A stretch of DNA of 64,000 nt, taken from NCBI GenBank assembly GCA_019749805.1, contig JAIEPH010000022.1, positions 181,874-245,873 on the forward strand, read 5' to 3'. Origin of the DNA: Mycobacteriaceae bacterium (GTDB lineage: Bacteria > Actinomycetota > Actinomycetes > Mycobacteriales > Mycobacteriaceae). Shown here piece after piece: positions 1-10,100 of the stretch. The position numbers were made by a program, and so were the translations under genes. The notes under the pieces are model-generated. The model searched no databases, was not told the DNA's origin, and saw only the letters and a program-made list of their open reading frames with translations. Positions within the stretch are counted from its first letter, which is position 1; each line of letters begins with the position of its first letter.

Positions 1-541
1 CGAACTGCGAGCCCAGCTCGACGGCGTGGTCGCCGAATGCGTCGCGGCTTTTGGCGTAGGTGTTGATCGCGCCGACCAATTGATCGCCGACCATCATCGG
101 CAACGCCAGCGCGGAATGCACACCCATCCGCGCCACTCGTCCGCCGAAATGCGGCCACCGGCTGTCACTTCCCAGCGACCCGCTGACCGTAGAACGGCGC
201 GTGTGCATACAGGTGACGCACGGCCCCTCCTTGATCTCGGCGTGCTGCAGCCTGTCGATGTCTTCGACGAACGGCACGGTGACCGCCCAGGCTTTGACAG
301 TCGTAGACCCCTCGCATATGTCGATCAAGGTGACGCCTGCGCCGTCGACACCGGGAATGGCACGAGCCGCGAACTCTGCCACGTCGCGCAGGAGGTCGGT
401 GACCCCGCGCCCCCCGGCCACCAGTCCCGCCACGCCTCGGAGGCCGGCATACAGGTCGACGTCGTCCGCTTCGCGCTGGGCGGCAGACAGATCGGGCTCC
501 GGAGTCGATGATCGGCCGGGCTGTGGGTCGTAATCAGCCAT
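1..541 (-). CDS. GAF-domain protein, probably GAF-ANTAR type (3' end outside window)
   Basis: The gene reads leftward from ATG at 541 and is still open at base 1, giving about 180 residues. After a short polar N-terminus (MADYDPQPGR) it has the pattern of mycobacterial GAF-domain sensors: a helix containing VAGLVAGGRGVTDLLRDV, then GVDGAGVTLID, an EIKEGPCVTC loop and the MGVHSALALPMMVGDQLVG strand pair. In mycobacteria such GAF domains are usually followed by an RNA-binding ANTAR domain; that part would lie beyond the window edge, so it is inferred only. The ligand is unknown. The gene points the same way as the acyl-AMP ligase upstream of it, 47 bp away. Confidence 0.75.
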   Translation of the reverse strand, partial: MADYDPQPGRSSTPEPDLSAAQREADDVDLYAGLRGVAGLVAGGRGVTDLLRDVAEFAARAIPGVDGAGVTLIDICEGSTTVKAWAVTVPFVEDIDRLQHAEIKEGPCVTCMHTRRSTVSGSLGSDSRWPHFGGRVARMGVHSALALPMMVGDQLVGAINTYAKSRDAFGDHAVELGSQF

Positions 542-588
542 GTGCCTAAGCAATGTACCCGCCGTTGCGGGCCGGATAACCCGCCCCG

Positions 589-2223
589 TCAGTCCACGAG
601 TGACAGCGCGTGCGCACGACGCAATTTGCCCGACGGCGTCTTCGGGATCATCCCGGGTTCGAGTACCACCACGTTGCGCGGGCGTACGTCTACCTCGGCG
701 AACACCTCGTGGGCGACCTGTCGCTCGACCCGGCGCACCTGCTTGGGATCGGCGAAATCCTTGCACTCCACCGCGACGGCGAAGGTCTCGCGCGACAGCC
801 CCGCGTCGAGTCGGACCGCGACGGCGCAGCCGGGCCGCACGCCGTCGACGCGGGTGGCCGCACGCTCGATGTCGGTCGGATAGATGTTGCGCCCGGCCAT
901 GATGATCACGTCCTTGATGCGCCCACATACGACGATTTCACCGGTCTCGGTGAGATAGCCCAGATCACCGGTGTCGTACCAGCCGCGCTCGTCCTGGGCC
1001 GGGATGAATCCGGCCACCGTGGTGTAACCCCTGGTCACCGGCTCGCCGCGGACCTCGATGACGCCGACGCCACGTGGTGCGAGCACGCTGCCGTCTTCGT
1101 CGACGATGCGGACATCCAGGCCCTCCAGCGGCTTGCCCAGCGATACCAGCCGCCGGGTGTTCCCCCTGGTCGCCGGGACGGCGCGATGCAGGACCGACAG
1201 CAGGTCGGCGTCCACCTCGTCGACGACCATGCCTCCGCCGCACTCGGAGAACGACACGGCCACCGTCGTCTCGGCCATGCCGTAGGCCGGGATGATGGCC
1301 TCGGGCTTCAACCCGAACGGTGCGCCGGCGTCGCAGAGATCCTCGACGTCGAGTGGGTCGACCTGCTCGGCGCCGGACAGTGCCCACCGCAGCGAGGACA
1401 GATCGAATTCACCGGGCGTGGCCTGCCTGCGCAATCGCTTGGCGAACAGGTTGTAGGCAAAGTTCGGCGCGGCCGTCATCGTGCCCTTGTACTTGTCGAT
1501 GAGCTTGGCCCACAACAAGGTATCGCTGAGGAAGTCCATCGGCGTCACCTTGACCAGCTCGGCTCCGATGTACATCGGCACCGTCAGGTATCCCGTCATG
1601 CCCATGTCGTGGAAGCACGGCAGCCAGCTCACGATCACGTCCGTGTCGAGGTCGAAGTCGCAGCCCACGACCATCGCCTCGGCGTTGGCGACGATGTTGG
1701 CGTGGGTGATCTGGACGGCCTTCGGTGAGCCCGTTGAGCCCGACGTCAGCTGCATCAGCGCCACATCGTGGTCGAAGGTCTCCAGCGGCTCGATGGGGTC
1801 GTTGGCCAGCAGCGATTCGATCGTCACCACCGTCATCCCGAGTCCCTCGAGCACTGATGCCGCGGCCATGAACGGGTCGGAGATGACGACGGCTTTCGCC
1901 GAGATCATCTCGATCACGGCGGTGGTCTCTTCGGCCCATCGCACCAGGTCAGTGCGGGGAGTGGGCTGGTGAACCATGGTCGCGCTGGCACCGCGCATCC
2001 AGATGCCCTGAGCGGTCGGCGCGATCTCGACCGGGGCGCCGGCGAGAACGGCGACGGCGTCACCAGGCCCGATGCCGGCCTTTGCCAGGCCGCCGGCCAC
2101 GCGGCGGGCCCGTTCGTGCACCTGAGCCCAGGTATGGCGCACGGGCGCGCCGGGCTCCCCGGTGACCATGCCCTTTTTGCTGGATAGGGCGTTGCTGTAC
2201 ATCGTTTCGGTAAATCGGCTCAC
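589..2223 (-). CDS. fatty-acyl-AMP ligase (FadD/FAAL family)
   Basis: A 544-residue adenylating enzyme that activates a fatty acid as acyl-AMP, normally for transfer to a carrier protein or polyketide synthase. Seen: the AMP-binding P-loop [18 protein letters not shown] near residue 160, the FAAL-like [34 protein letters not shown] (a stretch I also remember in MbtM/FadD33), the [10 protein letters not shown] motif, and the C-terminal [10 protein letters not shown] with the adenylation lysine. It starts with GTG at 2223 after the ribosome site AAAGGGA. There is no polyketide or peptide synthetase beside it, so its partner is not visible. Acyl-CoA ligase activity cannot be excluded by reading alone. 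The nearest upstream gene is a sulfatase 490 bp away. Confidence 0.85.
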   Translation of the reverse strand: MSRFTETMYSNALSSKKGMVTGEPGAPVRHTWAQVHERARRVAGGLAKAGIGPGDAVAVLAGAPVEIAPTAQGIWMRGASATMVHQPTPRTDLVRWAEETTAVIEMISAKAVVISDPFMAAASVLEGLGMTVVTIESLLANDPIEPLETFDHDVALMQLTSGSTGSPKAVQITHANIVANAEAMVVGCDFDLDTDVIVSWLPCFHDMGMTGYLTVPMYIGAELVKVTPMDFLSDTLLWAKLIDKYKGTMTAAPNFAYNLFAKRLRRQATPGEFDLSSLRWALSGAEQVDPLDVEDLCDAGAPFGLKPEAIIPAYGMAETTVAVSFSECGGGMVVDEVDADLLSVLHRAVPATRGNTRRLVSLGKPLEGLDVRIVDEDGSVLAPRGVGVIEVRGEPVTRGYTTVAGFIPAQDERGWYDTGDLGYLTETGEIVVCGRIKDVIIMAGRNIYPTDIERAATRVDGVRPGCAVAVRLDAGLSRETFAVAVECKDFADPKQVRRVERQVAHEVFAEVDVRPRNVVVLEPGMIPKTPSGKLRRAHALSLVD

Positions 2224-2713
2224 GACAATCCCTTTGGCCTAGGCGCAACGACGCCGTGTTTTGGCTGTTTTGGTAGACCTGGCGCGAAATTGCTGATGCG
2301 CCAGGTGATGTGGAAGCCGCTGGGGTTCGGCCGTCGCCCAGCCCCGTTCAGGGCCGACGATGACTGTTGAGGTGCGGTCTCCTCTGTGTTCACCCCAGAT
2401 GGTTCGCCGCACCGGTCGGAGCGACGTGCTTTGCATGACGGACGCACTGACTGTACAGACCCGACCGTTGCCGGACACCTTTGCGCGCCGACACCGCCCC
2501 AAGTCGTTACCAACTTTGTACCTGCAGGCAACCGAGCCCCCCAGCCCGACGATTCGCACCCGTGAGTTTTCGGCCGACGTCGCAGGTCAAAGTCCTGATC
2601 GGCGGGGAGGCGAAGTCGCCGCCGTGACGTTTCCGTGAGGCTGGGGTGCCAACCACCTCACATTTTACCGTCTAGGTTAGGCGGATCGATCTATACCCGT
2701 GCTTTGCCGGGGC
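2224..2713. other. 490-bp gene-poor gap upstream of the acyl-AMP ligase
   Basis: No reading frame here looks like a real protein. The right end holds a half-conserved iron-box-like sequence at 2672-2690 (it contains TAGGTTAGGC), matching about 13 of 19 positions of the IdeR consensus, far from the ligase start. The promoter of the ligase should lie in this gap but I see no convincing -10/-35 pair. Confidence 0.5.
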
Positions 2714-4528
2714 TCAGTCAGTGCTGCTGGACCGGCTTCGTCGCCTCACCCGGGCGAGTATCGAGGGCTTGGCCGCCGGTGGTCGTCGAGACACGTACGG
2801 CCACGGGTTGTTGCGTTCCGGAACGGCGTCGGTCCGCGCCTGCTTCAGTTGCATCCGAAGGCGGCGGCGCAGGTCGTCCAGCGCAGGGTCGTCCCACCGG
2901 TTGACGGCCTCAGTCGGGTCGTCGGTGAGGTCGTAGAGCTCCCACTGATCGTCCAGCGGCGACGTTCGATACGCCTCGCCGCCGAGTCCGTTGGCCGCGA
3001 GGTGCCGCACCCCGGGTTCCGTCCAGGTCGCCGGATCGTCGAACGTGCGCACCAGCTTCCACAGATGATCGTCGACCCGCACGACCAGCCCTTCGAAGTT
3101 GGATCCGACATGCGCCGGTATCTGAATGCGTAGTGGCATGGGCGGATTCACCGTCAGCTTCAATTGACGCGCCACGCCCGATGCGCCGGTGTCGCCTTCG
3201 AGCATGTTGTCGCGCGTCATCAAATACACCGGACGTGACTCGTCGGCAGGCGCGCCGTCGACGACAGGCATCAGATCGCGGCCCGGCAGGTCGTGCACCT
3301 CGGAGAACGAATCACGCAGCGCCGCCGCCACTGCTGCGACGTCGATACCCGCCGCACCCAACAGAGTCGGCACCAGATCGACATGCGACGTCGGCGCCGT
3401 CACCGTGCGGCCCGACGTCGCGCCCGCCCCGGTGCGCGCGACCACGAACGGAACGCGGGTGGCCTCGTCGTACAGGTTGAACCACTTTTGATGCAGGCCG
3501 CCGTGGGCACCGAGCAGATCGCCGTGGTCGGAGGTTCGCACCAGCACCGCGTTGTCCGAACCGCCGTCGGTGACCATTCGACGCACCCGGTCGATTGGTG
3601 CGTCGACCTCGGCGTGCAGCCGGTAGTAGAGGTCGCGATAGCGCTGGGCGTTGCGGTTGTAGGTCCGGTCTACCGCGGGCGCAACGCCGTAGCCGGTGTA
3701 GTAGGCCTCGCGGAACGCGATCTGCGCGGCGGGCTTGGTCGAGAGGTCTTCGTCCGCGGTCGGAGCAGCGGGCACGTGCGGCGGATCCAGCGGCGACGGC
3801 TGCAGCGGACTCCTGCGCGACCACGCCGGGAACAGCACGATGTCGTGCGGGTTCACGAAGCTAGCCACCAAGAGGAACGGTGTCAGCGCGTCCGCGTCAC
3901 CTGCGCGGCGCCGCGCATACCGGTCGTCGAGCCAGGCGACGACGCGGTCGGCGATCAACCCGTCGCGCCGAACTCCGGCGTTGGCCAGCAGCGCACCATG
4001 CGGTTCGGGACCCACCCAGCCCGAAAACCCGAACGGCGCAAGGGGATCGGCGTCGAGGTAGGCCCGCACCGCGTCGTGGTCGACCACGCCGTCGTCGTCG
4101 TTGGTCGCCAGCGGCTTACCGGTGGCCGGGTCGGTGAGATCCGCGTGGGTGATGTGCCATTTGCCGTCGTAATGGGTGTCGTATCCGGCGGCACGAAACC
4201 AATTTCCAAGCGTGGGCACCTCGCCCTGACGCAGCCAGCGCATGCGGGAATCGTTGTACACCTTGCCGATGCCGTCGGTCTGTGTGACGCCGTGCAGGTC
4301 GGGATACTGGCCGGTGAAAATCGTTGGGCGACTTGGCACGCAGGCCAGCGAGCCGGTGTAGTGGCGGCCGAAGCTGACCCCGTGCTCGTCGAACCACTTG
4401 CGGCCGGGCAGCGTGTGGTCACGCCAGGCGAGCACCTCGGGTGACTCGTAGGGCGGTATCGCGCGTTCCTCGTCGGTCATCAGGATGACGATGTCGGGAC
4501 GCTGAGAAAGCCCAGACAGCTCAGACAC
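2714..4528 (-). CDS. sulfatase family hydrolase
   Basis: A 604-residue member of the alkaline phosphatase/sulfatase superfamily, predicted to cleave sulfate esters. The signature CVPSR appears at residues 63-67; in active sulfatases this Cys is oxidised to formylglycine. The first metal site reads MTDEER (residues 17-22), so the usual Asp-Asp is Asp-Glu. HDGKWH-like and HGGLHQKW segments further on supply likely metal/sulfate ligands. I choose GTG at 4528 because GGAG lies 7 bases upstream and the start overlaps the stop of the SRPBCC gene by 8 bases, indicating translational coupling; an in-frame ATG at 4558 would overlap more. No signal peptide is visible, so it is probably cytoplasmic. Substrate unknown. 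Confidence 0.85.
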   Translation of the reverse strand: MSELSGLSQRPDIVILMTDEERAIPPYESPEVLAWRDHTLPGRKWFDEHGVSFGRHYTGSLACVPSRPTIFTGQYPDLHGVTQTDGIGKVYNDSRMRWLRQGEVPTLGNWFRAAGYDTHYDGKWHITHADLTDPATGKPLATNDDDGVVDHDAVRAYLDADPLAPFGFSGWVGPEPHGALLANAGVRRDGLIADRVVAWLDDRYARRRAGDADALTPFLLVASFVNPHDIVLFPAWSRRSPLQPSPLDPPHVPAAPTADEDLSTKPAAQIAFREAYYTGYGVAPAVDRTYNRNAQRYRDLYYRLHAEVDAPIDRVRRMVTDGGSDNAVLVRTSDHGDLLGAHGGLHQKWFNLYDEATRVPFVVARTGAGATSGRTVTAPTSHVDLVPTLLGAAGIDVAAVAAALRDSFSEVHDLPGRDLMPVVDGAPADESRPVYLMTRDNMLEGDTGASGVARQLKLTVNPPMPLRIQIPAHVGSNFEGLVVRVDDHLWKLVRTFDDPATWTEPGVRHLAANGLGGEAYRTSPLDDQWELYDLTDDPTEAVNRWDDPALDDLRRRLRMQLKQARTDAVPERNNPWPYVSRRPPAAKPSILARVRRRSRSSSTD

Positions 4529-4967
4529 GAGTGTTCTCCAATCGTTTGGCGAGCCCATCGAGCAGGCCGTCGGACTCTCGCGTCATCAGACGGCACATGG
4601 CACGTTCGGCGAGCTCCCGTATTCGGCCGGAACCGATCTCGACGGTGCTCGTCAGGGTGACGGCGGTCGATTGCCCCGACGGCCGCAACGTCCAGCGGTT
4701 GTTGACCCTCTCGAGCTGCTTCGGCAGGCCCTCGATGTCGTAGGCGAGCGCGTGCGGCGGGTCGAACTCGACAATGCGCTCGACAAGGGTCTGGCGTCCC
4801 ATCTGAACCCGCCGCGTCGTGCCGATGGGACCGTCGGCGCCGTGCACCAGGATGCAGGAATGGTCGACGCGGTCGACCCACGTACTCAGCGTGCCGAAAT
4901 TCGCAAGAACCTCCCAGACGTCCTGCGGGGCAGCTGCGATGGTGCGCGAGCGGTCGATCCGGGCCAC
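4521..4967 (-). CDS. SRPBCC (polyketide cyclase/START-like) protein
   Basis: 148 residues starting at GTG 4967. The N-terminus IDRSRTIAAAPQDVWEVL is the usual opening of the SRPBCC helix-grip fold, followed by alternating strands with TTRRVQMG and RWTLRPSGQSTAVTLTSTV, and a long C-terminal helix. Proteins of this fold bind small hydrophobic ligands or act as cyclases; nothing in the sequence fixes the ligand. Its 3' end overlaps the sulfatase start by 8 bases, so both are likely made from one mRNA. It is divergent from the nitroreductase-like gene at 5024. Confidence 0.75.
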   Translation of the reverse strand: MARIDRSRTIAAAPQDVWEVLANFGTLSTWVDRVDHSCILVHGADGPIGTTRRVQMGRQTLVERIVEFDPPHALAYDIEGLPKQLERVNNRWTLRPSGQSTAVTLTSTVEIGSGRIRELAERAMCRLMTRESDGLLDGLAKRLENTRV

Positions 4968-5023
4968 CGCCTCACGCTACGCGTTTCGGCTCGCCTGGTT
5001 CGTGCAAGTGCCACGATGGGAGC

Positions 5024-5458
5024 ATGTCCGACGACGCAATGGCCGAAGAACGCGAATTCAACGAACGCAACATCGACGAGTTCCGCCGCAATGGCGGAAA
5101 GGTCGGCGGGCAGTTCGAAGGCTTTCCGCTGCTGATTCTGACCTCCTCGGGCGCCAAGAGCGGCGCTGAGCGGGTCAATCTCATCGCCTACTTCGACATC
5201 GACGACAAGATCTACGTCGTCGGTTCCGCGGCGGGCCGCGAGGAGAGTCCGGCCTGGGTGTTCAACTTGCGCGCCCACGAGCACGTCCAGGTCGAGATCG
5301 GCGCGGAACCCAAACGCCCGGTAGTCGCCCGAGAACTGACGCCGGAGGACCGCGACCGCATCTACCAGATCATCGTGGAGCGCGCGCCAGGGTTCGCCGA
5401 GTACGAGAAACGGACCGACCGCGTGATCCCCGTCTTCGAACTCGTGCGCGACAACTAG
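5024..5458 (+). CDS. nitroreductase/deazaflavin (F420)-dependent oxidoreductase family protein
   Basis: 144 residues of the Ddn-like split-barrel family that in mycobacteria binds coenzyme F420 and reduces quinone or nitro substrates. Seen: RNGGKVGGQFEGFPLLILTS, SGAKSGAERVNLIAYFD and YVVGSAAGREESPAWVFNL, matching the family order of an N-terminal helix, a G-x-KSG turn and the GG..SPAW-NL segment. The gene starts at ATG with GGGAGC upstream. The physiological substrate is not evident. It lies alone between a divergent SRPBCC gene and the convergent recD. Confidence 0.8.
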   Translation: MSDDAMAEEREFNERNIDEFRRNGGKVGGQFEGFPLLILTSSGAKSGAERVNLIAYFDIDDKIYVVGSAAGREESPAWVFNLRAHEHVQVEIGAEPKRPVVARELTPEDRDRIYQIIVERAPGFAEYEKRTDRVIPVFELVRDN

Positions 5459-5464
5459 TTCGCG

Positions 5465-7156
5465 TCAGGCGCGTAGCCGCTGCGCCAGGCCCGACGCTCG
5501 GACCGCCCGCCGCTGCACCGCAGCGCGCACCGAATCCTCCGAACCGATGACACGGATCTTCTCCTTGGCCCGCGTCACCGCCGTGTAGAACAGCTCGCGG
5601 GTCAGCAGCCGCGAATCCTCGGGCGGCATCAGCACAGTCACCTCGTCGGCCTGGCTGCCCTGCGACTTGTGGATCGTCATGGCGTGCATGGTCTCGACAT
5701 CGGAGAGCCGGCTGGTCGCGAACTCCACCGCATCGGACCCCGGGATGGCCACCCGCATCGCCCCGTCGCGCAGCAGCGTCACACCGGCGTCACCGTTGTA
5801 CAGGCCCAGTCCGTAGTCGTTGGCCGTCACCAATACCGGACGCCCCGGATACCACTCCGACCAGATCGGGTCGCCGGTGATCTCCGCGAGCCATCGCTCG
5901 ATCTGGTGGTTCCAGTACCGCACGCCGTACGGGCCCCGGCGATGCGCGCACAACAGCCGATGCTCATCGAGTGATGCCAAGGCCGCTTTCCGATTGTCGA
6001 GCACGGCTGCCTGGCGCAGCGCATTCGCCTGCGGCAGAACGATTCTCCGCAGATGATCGGCCGGTTCTTCGGTGTCTGTCCACTCGATGTGCTTTCCACC
6101 CGCGCGCAACACCTCGATGACCTGATCGGCATCGCCGGTCCGGATGGTCGATGCCAACTTGCCGATCGACTCGCCGAACCGGTGCGAGGTCGTCAACTCG
6201 GCGATGCGAGCACCACCGAGTCCGTCGACGAGATCCGCGAGCACCGCACCCGCCTCCACCGACGCCAACTGGTCGGGATCACCGACCAGGATCAAACGCG
6301 CGTCGGGACGGACCGCCTCGAGCAATCGCGCCATCATCGTCATCGACACCATGGACGTCTCGTCGACGACGATCACGTCATGAGGCAACCGGTTGGCCCG
6401 GTTGTGCCGGAACCTCGCCGAGGTATCCGGTCTGCTGCCGAGCAGGCGATGCAACGTCGTCGAGTGCAGACCCGACAGCGCCTGCCGGTCCGCGGCGTCC
6501 TCCAGCTTGTCGACCTGGAGTTGAACCGCCTCCTGCAGTCGGGCGGCCGCCTTGCCTGTCGGTGCCGCCAGCGCGATCCGCAGCTGTGTCCCGCTGGCCA
6601 GCAGCGCGAGCAGTCGCGCCACCGTCGTTGTCTTGCCGGTGCCCGGGCCGCCGGTCAGCACCGTCAACCCCTGTGCCAGAGCCACTTCCGCAGCCGCGCG
6701 CTGCTCCTCGAAGCCCTTCGGGAAGAGGCGGTCGATGTCGGTGGTGGCGGTTGCCGGTTTGGTGGCGATCAGGGTGAGGATGTCGCCGCATACCTGTTGC
6801 TCTTCGAGCCAGTACCGGTCGAGGTAAAGCAGGTCGCCGTCGACCCGGAGCACAGGTGGCTGCCCGCTCAGCGGACTCTCCCGGATCGCCGCCAGCCAGG
6901 CGTCGACTGCAGGCCACGGCAACCCCTCGACGCCGACCTGCTCCTCGACCGAGCGCACATCGAGGCACACCGATCCGTTCCGCAGCGCGCGCACCACCAG
7001 CGCCACGGCAAGTGCCACGATGTCGTCGGTCTCGGACGCCATCGCGCTGAGGCGCTGTGCCACATGCACATCCGATGCATCGATCACCTCGGCATCGGAG
7101 AAGGTCTGCAAGAGTCCGGTCGCGCTGACCGCGCGTCGCCACTCGACGCTCGTCAT
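5465..7156 (-). CDS. recD: exodeoxyribonuclease V alpha subunit RecD
   Basis: 563-residue 5'-3' helicase subunit of RecBCD. Walker A is LTGGPGTGKTTTVARLL, the DExx box reads VVDETSMVSM, and the C-terminal superfamily-1 motifs are MTIHKSQGSQADEV and LFYTAVTRAKEKI. The start is the ATG at 7156 (MTSVEWRRAV), which overlaps the recB stop as ATGA; a longer in-frame extension to 7342 lies inside recB and is not needed. Length is close to the roughly 575 residues of the M. tuberculosis protein. Last gene of the recC-recB-recD operon. In mycobacteria RecBCD serves mainly single-strand annealing, with AdnAB handling most end resection (known from the literature). Confidence 0.95.
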   Translation of the reverse strand: MTSVEWRRAVSATGLLQTFSDAEVIDASDVHVAQRLSAMASETDDIVALAVALVVRALRNGSVCLDVRSVEEQVGVEGLPWPAVDAWLAAIRESPLSGQPPVLRVDGDLLYLDRYWLEEQQVCGDILTLIATKPATATTDIDRLFPKGFEEQRAAAEVALAQGLTVLTGGPGTGKTTTVARLLALLASGTQLRIALAAPTGKAAARLQEAVQLQVDKLEDAADRQALSGLHSTTLHRLLGSRPDTSARFRHNRANRLPHDVIVVDETSMVSMTMMARLLEAVRPDARLILVGDPDQLASVEAGAVLADLVDGLGGARIAELTTSHRFGESIGKLASTIRTGDADQVIEVLRAGGKHIEWTDTEEPADHLRRIVLPQANALRQAAVLDNRKAALASLDEHRLLCAHRRGPYGVRYWNHQIERWLAEITGDPIWSEWYPGRPVLVTANDYGLGLYNGDAGVTLLRDGAMRVAIPGSDAVEFATSRLSDVETMHAMTIHKSQGSQADEVTVLMPPEDSRLLTRELFYTAVTRAKEKIRVIGSEDSVRAAVQRRAVRASGLAQRLRA

Positions 7157-10100
7157 GCCACCACCCTGCCTGCGTCGAGAAGGTCGGACATCGAGGTGAT
7201 GAGTGACGTGGGCGGCTGCCAACTGAACACCCCCGCCGGGTGTCCGTCGACCACCGGTGTGTCCGGTCCGCACATGCCGCGCAGGAACAGGTACAGTACG
7301 CCGCCCAGATGCGTGTCCGGCAGGTATCCCGGCAGCCGCCATCGCAGGAACCTATGCAGCACAACGCTGTACAGCAATGCTTGTAACGGGTAGTCGGAAT
7401 GCAGCATCGCCTCGGTCAGCCTGGGGCGCGCGTAGTCCGCGGCAGTGAGCGGCTGCTGATTCTGGTCGCCCAGCCAGTTGGTCTTGTAGTCGACGACGAT
7501 GTACCGCTCACCGATCCGTAGCACGGCGTCGACCGAACCCGACAGGTAGCCCTTGAGGGACTGGCCGCCCAGCGTCGCCCCCTTCAGTCGGTCCGCGTAC
7601 GGCGCGAGCGGGTCGTCCGTGGCGAGGTGCTGCCCCACGAGCTCGCCGACGTGGGCGAGCCGGATCTCCGGTGCCGATCCCCGCAGATCCCCTCCCGCGA
7701 GCGGGAACTCGAAGTCCATCTCCCGCATGCGGTCGGGCAGACCGATGTGCCTCAGCGTCTGGCCGGCGGCGAGCGGACCCAGGGGAGTGTCGTGCATGGG
7801 CAGCATCGCGGCGGCCAGGTCGGCCGCTGCGACGTCGACGGGCCACCAGAGCGCGTGTTCTTTGATCTGCGCTTCCAATTCCGCCGCGAGATCGGGCGCG
7901 AACGGATCCGCGGTCTCCAGCACGGCGTGCACCAGGGTGCCGAACTTCGCGCCGCTCGGCAGGTCAGACATCGGAGAGGGCACATCCGTCCCCACCGCGG
8001 CGGTCAGCAGTGGGATCTCGGCGATCTCGTCGTCCAGCTCGACCACCTCGGGTTCGCTACTCACCGGCGTCGACTCGCTGGCCCGGATCAGGCCGCTGTA
8101 GGAGGTGCGCCGCCACGCGGTGTCGATCGACCGGTGGAAGTGCCGGGCTTGCAGGGTGATTGGCGCTTCACCCGACGGTTGCGACGGCACGGGCTGCACG
8201 ACCGATTCCTCGATCACCGGCCCGTCGACCGCCTCCCACTCCTTGAATCTCGCCATCGCCTGTTCGTCGGTGACCTTCACCGGCGAAACAACGTCCGGTA
8301 TCACCGGCTCGCCGGGGGAACGGCCCCGGAGCAGACGTGACAGCCCGCCGGTGGGCTCGTCTCTCGACGGTGCCCACCACGCGACCACCTGCGCCTGCGC
8401 CCGTGTCATCGCGACGTACATCAGGCGGCTGTCGTCGCTGGCGTCTTCTTCGCGGCCCTGTTTCGCGACGGCGTTGAAGTCCGGGCTGTCCGGCCCGCCG
8501 ACATGCAGGCATCTGGTGTCACCCTCGTGGTAGAGCACCAAGTCGGGATCGAACACGTTGTTGTTGAACGCGAACGGCAGATACACGACCGGAAACTGCA
8601 GGCCCTTCGCAACGAAGACCGTCATGACCTGGACAGCGGCCGCGTCGTTGTCGAGCCGGCGGGCGCGTTCGGCCGCACCGGTGCGATCCTCCCGTTGCGC
8701 GCGCAACCAGTCCCTTAAGGCCGGGAGGGTGAAATGCTCGCGATGGGCGGCTTCCTGCAGCAGCTGCGTCACGTGTGCGAGGTCGGTCATCATCCTGTCG
8801 CCGTTCTGCCACGACAGCACCCGGTCACCCATACCGTTGAGTTGGGCGGCTTCGAAGATCGCCGAGACACCGCGTTCGCGTGCATGACTTGCCCACTCCC
8901 GCAACGTTTCCGCGATGTGGTCGGTCAAACCGTCGCCGCCCGTGACGAGCGACTCGGCCGTTTCGCCGAAGAACATCGTCGCCGCAGCGGCCCGGACGAT
9001 GCCGGGGCGGTGCGGCTGGTCGAAGGCTTCCAACAGCGCCAGCCAGTCCTCGGCGGCGTCGGAGGTGAAGACGTCGGAGTCGCCGGTGTAGACCGCGGGG
9101 ATGCCCGCCTCGCACAGCGCGTTGTAGCAGACCCGGGCATCGCGGTGCTTCTCCACGATCACCGCGATCTCGCCGGCGTGGAGCTTGTCGCCGCCGAAAG
9201 TCGCGCCCGAGTCGAGCAGGACGCCGATGTCGGCGGCCAGGTCCTTGGCGATGTGGCTGCGCAGTTGGTCGATGAGGATGACGCTGGTTCCACTGCGGCC
9301 GAACGCATCCCGGCGCACCACCCGCAGCCGGAAGGGATCGGGGTTGGGGGCACCTGCGAGTCGGGTGCCCTGATGGTGCGCGGCGACGTCGTGCACGACG
9401 ATCCGCTCGTGTCCGAGTTGGGCACCGCGCAGCACCGCCTGGAGACGATCGACCAGCGCGGCGTCGCTGCGCCAGTTCGTGTCGAGCGTCATCTGCTTAC
9501 CCGCGGTCTGGGATGCGGACAGGTAGGTGACGATGTCGCCGCCGCGGAACGCGTAGATGGCCTGTTTGGGATCCCCGATCAGGATCAGCGTGGATTGGCC
9601 GGTGAATGCCCGATCGATGACCTGCCACTGCACCGGATCGGTGTCCTGGAATTCGTCGACCATGACGATCGGCCAGCGCTGACGCATTCGCGAGCGGGCC
9701 GCCGAATCGCTGTCCTCAAGTGCGTCGGCGAGCCGGGTGAGCAGATCGTCGTAACCGAGAATTCCGCGCTGCCGCTTCCGCTTCTCCAGCTCGTCCTTGA
9801 CGTCCGCGGCGAACCTGAGACACACGGCGGCCCGTGAATCGGGGTCGGGATCCTTCGGGCGCAGTTCGGTCGCCGGATGATTGACCACCTCCCGGGCCAG
9901 TCGCAGCGCGTCGGGATGAGCCAGCAGCGGGTTGTCCTTCTCACGGCCGAAGTGTCGCAGGTAGAGGTCATCGGCGACCTCGGCGATCAACTCGTCGAGG
10001 CTTTCCACCAGTGTCACACCGCTGTCGGTGTCGCCGGCCACGCCAAGCGATTTGAGCACCAACTGGCAGAACTGGTGTGTGGTCGCGATGGTCGCGGCGT

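Noticed and set aside
610..1728. Long plus-strand frame opposite the acyl-AMP ligase
   Set aside because: Its composition is a shadow of the minus-strand ligase in a high-GC genome and has no domain motifs. The same holds for other long opposite-strand frames across recBCD, the mannosidase and rpoB regions.
2239..2559. Minus-strand frame in the gap upstream of the ligase
   Set aside because: No recognisable family, an unlikely amino-acid pattern and no ribosome site, so not called as a gene.
7157..7342. N-terminal extension of RecD
   Set aside because: It lies wholly inside recB; the ATG overlapping the recB stop is the natural start.
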